A stretch of 24,169 bases of DNA from the IMG/VR virus record IMGVR_UViG_3300046744_000384, positions 1 through 24,169 of that record; one strand, given 5' to 3'. Below, one piece after another: positions 15,694 to 22,005 of the stretch. The DNA comes from a virus. The first letter of the stretch is position 1. Each line of letters opens with the position of its first letter. A program made the translations under genes and the position numbers. The notes under the pieces are model-generated. The model ran no database searches. It saw nothing but the letters and a program-made list of their open reading frames with translations, and was not told where the DNA came from.

Positions 15694-15724
15694 AAAAGGT
15701 CTATGTATTATACACAGACCTTTT
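15694..15724 (-). terminator. Rho-independent terminator after the acidic internal-protein gene
   Basis: A hairpin with outer arms AAAAGGTCT (15694-15702) and AGACCTTTT (15716-15724). After one mismatch, an inner TGTA/TACA stem closes on a 3-nt loop. On the minus strand it is followed by a six-T run. It lies 26 bp beyond the stop of the 474-residue gene and 16 bp before the dCMP deaminase gene. Confidence 0.9.
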
Positions 15725-15750
15725 CAAAAGTTTATATTATTGTTTAAGTA

Positions 15751-17175
15751 TTAAGCTTCTGGCGTTTCTTCACCTACTGCTGAATCAGATTCTTTCATCT
15801 CATTCACTTTCTTAGAATATGCTTCGATCATTTCATTACATGCAGCTTCATAAGCTTCAACAGAATAATCTTCTTTCATTTCTTTAAGGCATTTAGCAGC
15901 TAATCCACCAACTAATGCAGCATTTTCTTTCATGTAAGTTTCTACTGTATGCTCATCATGTGCATCAGATTCCCATGCTTTAGCTTCGTTTTTACATGCT
16001 TCATACACCTCAGATAACATATCAGAAACTGCTTTAGTTTCTTCAGCTTCTTCTTCTGCAACTTCTTCAGATTCTTCAGATTCTTCAGATTCAGAAATTT
16101 CTTCATTACCTGCGCCGTCAACTGTATCTTCTAATTCAGTTTCTAATTCTTTTGACTTATCTTCAGGAGCTTCAACATCGTTATCAACTTCTTTAGTTTC
16201 ATCTTTTAAATCTTCAGCAGGTAAACCAGCTTCTTCTCCAGATTCAGTAATTGTCTTTACTGATTCTGAGAATTCTTCAAGATGTTCCATGTCTATTTCT
16301 CCCTCTCCTTTTAGCGCTTTTTGTACTTCTTTAGACTTTAATAACTTTTCTATTTCTTTAATGTCGTATGGTCCGTCACCAAGCTTTTCTTGAGCAAAGT
16401 CAGCTAGAATATAATATTGATTAGAAGAATATCCTTCACCATCTCTAAAATCTGCAACTTCTTCGATGTCTGCTTTAGCAATTTTCTTACCTTCAGCAAC
16501 TTTTTCAGATTCACATACACAAGGTTCTTCGTTACATGCTCCACATGATTCTTCAACCGTTTCAGTTTCAACCGATTCAAATGATAAAGAATCAATAGCA
16601 ATGTTCATTGAAACCATTTCCATTGGTTTAGTACCATCTTGATAGTCTACGGTAGCCATACTACCTGATTTGTTAAAAGATAAAATCTTAAATCTTCCAG
16701 GGAATCTGATATTTTCACCATAAACTGTTTCGCCTTTTTCGACGGCCTTTATAGCTTTCTTAATTTTAGCGTGAATACCTTCATTTACTTCTTCAGTTTC
16801 AACGGATTCAAATTGTAAAGAATCAATTCTGATATTCATTGAAGCCATTTCCATTGGTTTAGTACCATCTTCATAGTCCACTGTTGCGAACATATCTCCA
16901 AGTTCTATGATTTTAAATCTTCCAGGAAATCTAACGTTTTCTCCGTAAACAGTTTCGCCGTTCTTAATTGCTTTTTGAGCTTTCTTTAATTTAGGGTGTA
17001 CACCTTCATTTACTTCTTCAGTAGATTCTTCTACAGCATCACCATTACCCTGAACTTCTTCCGCTTCTTCTTCTGAATGTTCAACTGGCTCAGCAGTAGC
17101 AACTACATCTTGTTGCACTTCTTCAGCTCTATCCATTTCAGATAAAAACTGTTCAAATGATTTTAATTTTGCCAT
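15751..17175 (-). CDS. Acidic, internally duplicated putative capsid-internal/core protein
   Basis: A 474-residue, strongly acidic protein. The N-terminus MAKLKSFEQFLSEM matches the shared motif of this cluster; L-S-E at its end fits a T4-type prohead protease site. Two tandem repeats of about 75 residues follow (54-128 and 129-206), each starting EVNEG[V/I]H and containing GETVYGEN[V/I]RFPGRFKI and DGTKPMEM. Residues 211-221 hold four Cys (CGACNEEPCVC), possibly metal-binding. Then come a helical stretch, a Glu/Ser-rich low-complexity region (about 355-380) and a helical C-terminal domain (390-460). It has its own promoter motif 25 nt upstream and a strong terminator, suggesting high expression. 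I infer a head core, scaffold or internal protein cleaved during maturation; a generic acidic DNA-mimic is the main alternative. Confidence 0.6.
   Translation of the reverse strand: MAKLKSFEQFLSEMDRAEEVQQDVVATAEPVEHSEEEAEEVQGNGDAVEESTEEVNEGVHPKLKKAQKAIKNGETVYGENVRFPGRFKIIELGDMFATVDYEDGTKPMEMASMNIRIDSLQFESVETEEVNEGIHAKIKKAIKAVEKGETVYGENIRFPGRFKILSFNKSGSMATVDYQDGTKPMEMVSMNIAIDSLSFESVETETVEESCGACNEEPCVCESEKVAEGKKIAKADIEEVADFRDGEGYSSNQYYILADFAQEKLGDGPYDIKEIEKLLKSKEVQKALKGEGEIDMEHLEEFSESVKTITESGEEAGLPAEDLKDETKEVDNDVEAPEDKSKELETELEDTVDGAGNEEISESEESEESEEVAEEEAEETKAVSDMLSEVYEACKNEAKAWESDAHDEHTVETYMKENAALVGGLAAKCLKEMKEDYSVEAYEAACNEMIEAYSKKVNEMKESDSAVGEETPEA
16558..16791 (-). repeat. Tandem repeat unit 2 inside the acidic protein gene
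   Basis: Encodes residues 129-206. It is similar to the preceding unit, with a four-residue length difference, and shares EVNEGIHAK, GETVYGEN, RFPGRFKI, DGTKPMEM and SFESVETE. The DNA is also clearly alike (for example around 16600-16640 and 16840-16870), so the duplication is fairly recent. Confidence 0.85.
16792..17016 (-). repeat. Tandem repeat unit 1 inside the acidic protein gene
   Basis: Encodes residues 54-128, the first of two tandem units. Both begin with EVNEG, where V-N-E followed by G is close to a prohead protease site, so each unit could be released as a separate fragment. That is inference. Confidence 0.85.
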
Positions 17176-17200
17176 AATTATTTGTTTTTAATTTTTTTAC

Positions 17201-17212
17201 TTAATATATATC
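17201..17212 (-). promoter_or_regulatory. Candidate late promoter motif (GATATATATTAA)
   Basis: GATATATATTAA on the minus strand, 25 nt before the ATG of the 474-residue gene. It is a slightly longer variant of the motif, in the 43-bp gap after the gene 17219-17749. With the terminator at 15694 it delimits a single-gene unit. Confidence 0.45.
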
Positions 17213-17218
17213 CCTTTT

Positions 17219-17749
17219 TTATAAGGTTTTGATGTTATTTCTTTTTATCCAATCTTCTAACTTTTTAGTGGCTGCGTCAAACATTCTACTTCTACTATAA
17301 TCCTTTCCATGATTTTTAAACCATTCTTTAGTAATATAGTATGCTGGTTCTACTGGTTCGTCGTTAGCAACCATGTCTTCAACCATTTTACTTAATCCTA
17401 GTGCAATCACTGCACCTTCCCATTCGAACGCAGTATATCCTCTAATATCATTCCATTTGTCATTAAGAAATTGACTACCTGTTTTACCAAACTCTTTATC
17501 TCTTAGTTTACGATCTGCGTATATTTTAAACAATTCGTCTCCTAAAGAATTAGTCCATATTGACATGTTCTGGTGTTCACTGTCATACACCTTATCCATC
17601 ATACCCGCTTTAATAATTTCTTTACGAGTCTTTTCTATCCATTTGGGGTATTTAATTTTACCGTTACCTTTAATCCACTTGTCGTAGTCGTATTTGCTAA
17701 CTCCTTCGTTTAAGGATGTAAACTCTTCAAATAGTTTTAGGTGCTTCAT
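17219..17749 (-). CDS. Putative capsid-targeted internal protein (176 aa)
   Basis: I choose the ATG at 17749 over the one at 17788. It sits 4 bp after the upstream stop (TAATAAGATG) and gives the N-terminus MKHLKLFEEFTSLNEGVSKY, matching neighbouring proteins. The motif M-K-x-L-K-x-F-E-x-F is followed by L-N-E-G, a possible prohead protease site. The remaining 160 residues are rich in Lys and Trp and mostly helical (KWIKGNGKIKYPKWIEKTRK, EWFKNHGKDYSR). The mature protein looks basic, like T4 internal proteins IPI-III. The enzymatic function is unrecognised; no catalytic motif is visible. A packaged protein delivered with the DNA is the inference. Confidence 0.6.
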   Translation of the reverse strand: MKHLKLFEEFTSLNEGVSKYDYDKWIKGNGKIKYPKWIEKTRKEIIKAGMMDKVYDSEHQNMSIWTNSLGDELFKIYADRKLRDKEFGKTGSQFLNDKWNDIRGYTAFEWEGAVIALGLSKMVEDMVANDEPVEPAYYITKEWFKNHGKDYSRSRMFDAATKKLEDWIKRNNIKTL

Positions 17750-17753
17750 CTTA

Positions 17754-18068
17754 TTAATAGTCTCTATGACCTCCGTTAATTCTTTCAATTTTATCGTATT
17801 CTCTTCTTGAATAATTAGAAGAATCGCCTGAAATTGAAATGTCTCTATTTCCGTATAAACCCATTTTATCTAATCTATCGATGATGTCTTCGGCAATAGG
17901 ATCAGGGGCATCCATTCCTATAAGAATGTCTATTTCATTCCATTTAGAAACAAACATTACAGTTATTGGATATTTTGATTTTTTCAGCGCTTTAACTACC
18001 TTATCAAAATCTTTTTCGGTAATCTTAGCTTCACCTATAAACTGTTCAAATAATTTTACTTTTTTCAT
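17754..18068 (-). CDS. Putative capsid-targeted internal protein (104 aa)
   Basis: The N-terminus MKKVKLFEQFIGEAK has the shared motif and then I-G-E before A, an exact fit to the T4 prohead protease rule ([L/I]-x-E then small residue). The likely mature part begins at A14 and is a small alpha/beta domain: TEKDFDKVVKALKKSKYPIT, VMFVSKWNEIDILIGMDAPD, PIAEDIIDRLDKMG. Its strand/helix order would fit a ferredoxin-like fold, but this is only a guess. It starts 2 bp after the upstream gene's stop. Confidence 0.6.
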   Translation of the reverse strand: MKKVKLFEQFIGEAKITEKDFDKVVKALKKSKYPITVMFVSKWNEIDILIGMDAPDPIAEDIIDRLDKMGLYGNRDISISGDSSNYSRREYDKIERINGGHRDY

Positions 18069-18070
18069 AA

Positions 18071-18721
18071 TTAGCCGTTCATTATTCTTATTAATTTGTC
18101 TGCAAAAGATTTATTGAAACCATAGTTAGAAGAAAGGCCTATCGTAGAATAATTAGTACCTGATTCGTGATTAACAAAAACTCCGCCGTCTGATGAATTA
18201 AATTCATCTAATATAAATAATAGTTCGTAAATTTCTTGAAATAATTTATCTTTAGCCGCAGAGCTAATTCCACCTCCACATGTAACTGCGATTAAATAGC
18301 TTCTTCTGCCACCTGGTGTAAAATTAGATCTACCTTCAATTTTACCACCGACGGTTGATCTCATTGTACCTGACCATCCGCCTGCTGCAGGAACTGAAGA
18401 TTGTTCAGTTTCATATTTCTTATATTTCTTTATGACTTTAGAAATTTCTTCTGCTAATTTAATAGCGTTTCTTCCTTGAAATATTTGATAAGTGTCTTTT
18501 TTATCTCCTCCAGCTACATTGATATGTTCTTTATAATTAGATAACTTACCCGATTTAAGCATAGATTCTATCTCTTTATATTGAGATTGGTATGAGTCTC
18601 CCCATTTAGATATAGCCATTTTAGCTATTGACAATTTATCTTCTAATTTTGCTCTAATTCCTTTTTTACCAAAAGCAGCAGATTCATTTATAAAAGATTC
18701 AAATAGTTTTACATTTCTCAT
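18071..18721 (-). CDS. Putative capsid-targeted internal protein (216 aa)
   Basis: The N-terminus MRNVKLFESFINESAAFGKK has the shared motif followed by I-N-E before S, again a candidate prohead protease site. The mature protein would be basic: helices KLEDKLSIAKMAISKWG and AIKLAEEISKVIKKYKKYET, a Gly/Ser-rich loop (AAGGWSGTMRSTVGG), and a beta segment (RRSYLIAVTCGGGISS). The start overlaps the upstream stop as ATGA. No known enzyme family is recognised. Its charge and position fit the other cluster members. Confidence 0.6.
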   Translation of the reverse strand: MRNVKLFESFINESAAFGKKGIRAKLEDKLSIAKMAISKWGDSYQSQYKEIESMLKSGKLSNYKEHINVAGGDKKDTYQIFQGRNAIKLAEEISKVIKKYKKYETEQSSVPAAGGWSGTMRSTVGGKIEGRSNFTPGGRRSYLIAVTCGGGISSAAKDKLFQEIYELLFILDEFNSSDGGVFVNHESGTNYSTIGLSSNYGFNKSFADKLIRIMNG

Positions 18722-19062
18722 GTTAATTTTATCTGTAATTTTAGAGGAGTTTTACCAGGAATTATTCTATGATATACTCCGGCCTCTATCTTTATATATC
18801 CTTTTAAAGGGATGGGTATTTTATTGTCGTATTGAAACTTCCAGTCGTTATCTTCTATCGCATTGATAATTCTATCCTGCTCATCGAAGTGCCATTTAAA
18901 AAGATGGTTAGGTTGATTAGGTTGAAATTCCCTGATGATTATATTTTCTGAAATAATTGTCTCTGTAAAAGGAAGAGTTTGGTCATCTATCATAGAAATC
19001 ATTTCATTCATTGACATTGTTCCACATCCGCAATTTTTACATTTGCAATCTTCGTTTACCAT
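18718..19062 (-). CDS. Small cupin-like protein with N-terminal Cys cluster (114 aa)
   Basis: The ATG at 19062 (ATGGTAA overlap with the upstream stop) is preferred over the upstream one at 19116, which would add 18 residues inside the neighbour's coding region. The N-terminus has DCKCKNCGCG, four Cys in eight residues, likely metal-binding. The rest resembles a small single-domain cupin: NHLFKWHFDEQDRIINAIED, PIPLKGYIKIEAGVYHRIIP, GKTPLKLQIKL, with His and Glu residues at about the places used for metal in cupins. It lacks the capsid-targeting motif of its neighbours. The family call is from pattern memory and the substrate is unknown. Confidence 0.5.
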   Translation of the reverse strand: MVNEDCKCKNCGCGTMSMNEMISMIDDQTLPFTETIISENIIIREFQPNQPNHLFKWHFDEQDRIINAIEDNDWKFQYDNKIPIPLKGYIKIEAGVYHRIIPGKTPLKLQIKLT

Positions 19063-19595
19063 GGTTGGTCGCTCTTTAGTCCTAATTGTTTTCCGAATAG
19101 AGTAGGTCCATAGCATGCCCAGAATCCATTTTTATTAGGGTCCATTTTTGACATTTTATCACATCCATGTCTTGCCCAAAAATTAGCAGCTCTACCTGGA
19201 TCGTCGTTTTTAACAGTGGACGAAGGATCTCCCCATTCTAACTTTTTAGCAATGACGTTTCCTTCTTTATCAGTTCTTCCAGTGTTTCTATAAACTATGA
19301 ATTTCTTTTTTCCACCTCTTTCTGGTGAATCTAATTTTACGTTTATTTGTTTTCCTCCTCTCGGTTTATAAATAGCTTTTTTACCTACTTCTAAGTTTTT
19401 TGCCATCCATCCTGAAGGACCCTTTAAAATAATATTGTTTTTATCCCAATATTGTTTTACCTCTTCAAAGAGTTTTGAATATGCATCGCTTCCTAATCGA
19501 AAGAAAGAATTAGTTAAATCTAAGCCCTCATCAACATGGGCCTTTAGCTCAGGAGAAACGCTATCCCACTCTTCAAATGTTTTAATAAACTTCAT
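19056..19595 (-). CDS. Putative capsid-targeted protein with a conserved RHxCD-type C-terminal domain (179 aa)
   Basis: The N-terminus MKFIKTFEEWDSVSPE matches the cluster motif, with W in place of F; no clear I/L-x-E site follows, though V-D-E-G is at 21-24. Residues about 95-165 match a small domain that I recall from many phages and some giant viruses: KKKFIVYRNTG, DPGRAANFWARHGCDKM, NGFWACYGP, with conserved R, H and C residues. The function of that domain is unknown to me. A GATATATAA motif ends 3 nt before the ATG. It is the first gene of the internal-protein cluster. Confidence 0.6.
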   Translation of the reverse strand: MKFIKTFEEWDSVSPELKAHVDEGLDLTNSFFRLGSDAYSKLFEEVKQYWDKNNIILKGPSGWMAKNLEVGKKAIYKPRGGKQINVKLDSPERGGKKKFIVYRNTGRTDKEGNVIAKKLEWGDPSSTVKNDDPGRAANFWARHGCDKMSKMDPNKNGFWACYGPTLFGKQLGLKSDQPW

Positions 19596-19598
19596 AAC

Positions 19599-19607
19599 TT
19601 ATATATC
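19599..19607 (-). promoter_or_regulatory. Candidate late promoter motif (GATATATAA)
   Basis: GATATATAA on the minus strand, 3 nt before the ATG at 19595, heading the putative internal-protein cluster. It overlaps the end of the UV endonuclease gene (stop at 19607-19609). Confidence 0.5.
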
Positions 19608-20539
19608 TATGATAGAACGAGCTCCTTTAAAAACTCTTTCTTATATCTCTGCAGTGCAAGTTCTTTTGCCTTTGCTTCGAGCTCGATATCCAGATCCATG
19701 CCGTATGTTTCGATGTGGTCATATACGTAATCTGCATGTGCACGTTTGTTGCCTTGTGTGGCATCTTCGTGTATTTGTTTGCATGAAGAATAGTGGCATA
19801 GTTGTCGAATTCCTTTAGGCCACGATTTAGCAGCAAGTTCTAGTGCTTCTTTTTCTGGCATAGGATCTTCGTAACACCAGTGATGATGATAGTCGAATGT
19901 GATCGGGGTTTTCCCTGTCAGTAAATGTATGTCATATAAATCTTGTACAGAATATTGTGCTGTTTTATCGTCGTTTTCGATTACAAGTCGATTCGCTGCA
20001 CCTGGAACAAGTCTTTTGAAATTATTTGCAAATCTTTGCTTAGTAGCTTCTTTATCGTCATATGTTCCGCCGATATGAATATTAATAGCGGAGTATGGGG
20101 TTTGAGGAAGACCGAGCATATCCATAATTTCTGAATGTTGTCGTAAATCTTTAAGAGCTTTTTTTACAACCGCTTCATTAGGAGAAGCAAGAACATTGAA
20201 AGGACCGGGATGAAAAGTAAGTCTTTGTCCGTATTGCTTTGCTAGTTGACCTGCACCTTTAAGAAGATTAGAAAGTTTATCATAATCGGGAAGATCGGTT
20301 AATTCATATTCAGACATCCATGGAAACATATCACTTGACATACGATACATTGTTATATCATTCTTATAGTTCCACTTGATAATTTCTATCATGTCCTTAA
20401 TATTTAATACTGCAAGTTCCGATGCGTATTTAATACCCTTTTCTTCAAAGGTTCTTTTAATCATTTTTCTACCAACATATATGTTTGATTCTTTTTTAAG
20501 AGTCATGTTGATACAACAATATCCGTAGTCTGCTGCCAT
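19607..20539 (-). CDS. uvsE: UV-damage endonuclease (UVDE/UvsE family)
   Basis: A 310-residue TIM-barrel nuclease, close to the usual length of bacterial UVDE. The enzyme nicks DNA 5' of UV photoproducts, starting repair. Family motifs are in order: GYCCIN (6-11), RMSSDMFP (66-73), LTFHPGPFNVLASP (107-120, metal-binding H110), INIHIGGTYDDKE (152-164, H155), RLVIENDD (184-191, E188) and FDYHHH (215-220, D216). The nearby gene is transcribed in the same direction behind 10 bp. Its base composition looks less AT-rich than its neighbours, in line with acquisition from a host. A phage could use it to repair its genome after sunlight damage in surface water, which is inference. Confidence 0.95.
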   Translation of the reverse strand: MAADYGYCCINMTLKKESNIYVGRKMIKRTFEEKGIKYASELAVLNIKDMIEIIKWNYKNDITMYRMSSDMFPWMSEYELTDLPDYDKLSNLLKGAGQLAKQYGQRLTFHPGPFNVLASPNEAVVKKALKDLRQHSEIMDMLGLPQTPYSAINIHIGGTYDDKEATKQRFANNFKRLVPGAANRLVIENDDKTAQYSVQDLYDIHLLTGKTPITFDYHHHWCYEDPMPEKEALELAAKSWPKGIRQLCHYSSCKQIHEDATQGNKRAHADYVYDHIETYGMDLDIELEAKAKELALQRYKKEFLKELVLS

Positions 20540-20549
20540 ATATTTTATA

Positions 20550-20783
20550 TTAAGGTTTTAAGTTAAGTTTCTTTTTGATATCCCTGACTTCTCTTTCGGC
20601 TTCACATGCTTCCTCTAATGTAAACACATCTAAATCTAAGAAAAGAAGACCATCTTCAGTATTAACAAATATGTTATCTCCTACGATCTCATATCCATTT
20701 TGCCGATACACTACGCTATCCTCAACTCTAACGACGTGTGTAGTTGATTCTATCCGATCTATTCTTTCATGAATGGTCATCAT
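20550..20783 (-). CDS. Unknown small phage protein (77 aa)
   Basis: The start at 20783 is chosen because it forms TAATG with the stop of the upstream gene; a further upstream ATG would lie inside that gene. The protein is acidic (MMTIHERIDRIESTTHVVRV, DGLLFLDLDVFTLEEACEAE), with a beta hairpin followed by a C-terminal helix. The family is not recognised. Confidence 0.6.
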   Translation of the reverse strand: MMTIHERIDRIESTTHVVRVEDSVVYRQNGYEIVGDNIFVNTEDGLLFLDLDVFTLEEACEAEREVRDIKKKLNLKP

Positions 20784-21199
20784 TATTCCCATTCCTTTTC
20801 GAACGTATACCAGTGATCTGCAGAGGCACAACACCTTAGTCCTTCCTGAATTAATACGTCTATTTCAGAAGCGGATAGAGAATCAAACCACGACTCTATA
20901 ATACCTTCAATGAGAAGACCAACTTGCTCGGTTTCCATTGAGTTACGACCCATATTTGAATATACATACTGATCCGCTGCACTTTCAACGATTGCTCCTG
21001 CGATTCTAATCGCGACGTCACCGTCCGTTGAATATCTTCGACCTAAATAATGGTCATCGTTTTTAGGGAACTTATTAAAAATTTCTTTATCTGTAAATCT
21101 CATCCGATATAAACCGATTTGGGTGGTGAGGTGCGGAATAATATTTTTAGCAGGTTCGTGCCATGTAATTCCGTTTACTTTAATTGATTCTACGTTCAT
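20783..21199 (-). CDS. Unknown phage protein (138 aa)
   Basis: Unrecognised. The first half is mixed (GITWHEPAKNIIPHLTTQIG), and the second half is helical (VAIRIAGAIVESAADQYVYS, LLIEGIIESWFDSLSASEID). It ends with CCASADHWYTFEKEWE. It is the first gene behind the early-type promoter repeat at 21232-21262. The following two genes (the small protein and the UV endonuclease) are probably in the same transcript. Its base composition is less AT-rich than that of the structural genes. Confidence 0.6.
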   Translation of the reverse strand: MNVESIKVNGITWHEPAKNIIPHLTTQIGLYRMRFTDKEIFNKFPKNDDHYLGRRYSTDGDVAIRIAGAIVESAADQYVYSNMGRNSMETEQVGLLIEGIIESWFDSLSASEIDVLIQEGLRCCASADHWYTFEKEWE

Positions 21200-21231
21200 G
21201 TTTTTTTATTTAGTTATTTAATTACTGTTCA

Positions 21232-21262
21232 AATATAAGCAAAAATTCTGAGATAAAAAAAT
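21232..21262 (-). promoter_or_regulatory. Candidate early promoter repeat, copy 1
   Basis: A 31-bp element on the minus strand (ATTTTTTTATCTCAGAA then TTTTTGCTTATATT), identical at 30 of 31 positions to the element at 21975-22005. The TATATTTG that straddles its end fits the Bacteroidota -7 consensus TAnnTTTG. It ends 32 nt before the ATG at 21199 and begins just after the stop of the upstream gene. Confidence 0.7.
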
Positions 21263-21580
21263 TTATTCTACAGAATTTTCAAAAAGTTTAGAAGGAGCAC
21301 CTACGTTCCATGACATTTGTGCAAAAAATCTGAGTGCCATCATATTACTACCATCAACATTTGCAATCGCACGTGTCAAATCATTATTCACAAATGCCTC
21401 TACAAATCCTCCTGAATGTTTAGATATATTCCATTTAAGACACAGGATTTCTGTTCCGGTTTTTATGATATGGTTTTCAGTTTTTTTATCTAATGCTGGA
21501 ATTCCACAATACGCGCCGTTTTTATCATAATAGTCCTTAACTACTTCTCTAACTATTTCAATTTTTTTAAATGTTTCCAT
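21263..21580 (-). CDS. Unknown phage protein (105 aa)
   Basis: I choose the ATG at 21580 (METFKKIEIVREVVKDYYDK) rather than the one at 21655, because the 48-codon gene upstream occupies the other frame there. The start overlaps that gene's last 14 bp. The protein has one Cys/Gly segment (NGAYCGIPALDKKTENHI), a strand (TEILCLKWNIS) and a C-terminal helix (GSNMMALRFFAQMSW). The family is not recognised. It is part of the small-gene operon behind promoter repeat copy 2. Confidence 0.6.
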   Translation of the reverse strand: METFKKIEIVREVVKDYYDKNGAYCGIPALDKKTENHIIKTGTEILCLKWNISKHSGGFVEAFVNNDLTRAIANVDGSNMMALRFFAQMSWNVGAPSKLFENSVE

Positions 21581-21713
21581 CGTCTTGTTTTTTATGTTTC
21601 TTTTTTCTTCGATACTTTTTCTTATTTCTAACGGGAGTAGGCATACGAAGAGCATCTAGCCACTCTTGCAATGTTAAATTTACTTCTTTTAATTTCTTAC
21701 CTTCGTTTTCCAT
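21567..21713 (-). CDS. Small basic protein (48 aa) overlapping both neighbours
   Basis: A 48-codon frame starting at 21713, where its ATG forms TAATG with the upstream stop, and ending 14 bp inside the next gene. The sequence is MENEGKKLKEVNLTLQEWLD, then ALRMPTPV, then a strongly basic tail (RNKKKYRRKKKHKKQDDGNI). The packing is typical of coupled phage genes and explains the stretch between 21580 and 21713. The Lys/Arg tail suggests nucleic-acid binding; the function is unknown. Confidence 0.6.
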   Translation of the reverse strand: MENEGKKLKEVNLTLQEWLDALRMPTPVRNKKKYRRKKKHKKQDDGNI

Positions 21714-21937
21714 TACCTTTCTAAAATTACGAAATCTCCAAACGCTTCGTCAAATACCTTAATAAGATTTTCATAGTCTCCTTCTGTCATTTGAGAATAA
21801 AGAGTTTCCCAATCCTTTCCGAGATCTTTTGAAAAACTTTTTGCATAGGCTAATAGCATGAAGGCATTTCCTTCAGGTCCTGTTAAGTCGATTATTACAG
21901 GATTTGATTGATGTTTGTGTAGTTTTTTTCTGATCAT
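21713..21937 (-). CDS. Conserved small phage protein (74 aa), function unknown
   Basis: The sequence opens MIRKKLHKHQSNPVIIDLTG, then PEGNAFMLLAYAKSFSKDLG and a C-terminal helix (DYENLIKVFDEAFGDFVILE). The combination NPVIIDLTGPEGNAF...A...LG..GDY..L...F...FGD resembles a small uncharacterised protein I recall from several T4-like phages; its role is not known to me. It is the first gene after promoter repeat copy 2, so it is probably expressed early. Confidence 0.65.
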   Translation of the reverse strand: MIRKKLHKHQSNPVIIDLTGPEGNAFMLLAYAKSFSKDLGKDWETLYSQMTEGDYENLIKVFDEAFGDFVILER

Positions 21938-21974
21938 GTTTGTGTGTATATCTTTTACTGATTATTACTATACT

Positions 21975-22005
21975 AATATAAGCAAAATTTCTGAGATAAA
22001 AAAAT
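21975..22005 (-). promoter_or_regulatory. Candidate early promoter repeat, copy 2
   Basis: Identical to copy 1 except for one base. On the minus strand it reads ATTTTTTTATCTCAGAAA then TTTTGCTTATATT, followed by AGTATAG. It ends 37 nt before the ATG at 21937. The spacing to the start codon is similar in both copies, which supports a promoter rather than a chance repeat. Confidence 0.7.

Noticed and set aside
16404-16601. 65-codon minus-strand frame within the acidic protein gene
   Set aside because: An alternative frame over a longer, repeat-bearing coding frame; Leu/Lys-rich shadow.
17750-17788. Upstream ATG at 17788 for the 176-aa protein
   Set aside because: It would add 13 residues overlapping the preceding gene and hide the shared MKHLKLFEEF leader; the ATG at 17749 follows the stop by 4 bp.
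18791-18800. GGATATATAAAG match to the late motif
   Set aside because: It lies within the cupin-like coding region (codons for Gly-Tyr-Ile-Lys) and is not placed before a start codon, so it is probably a chance match.
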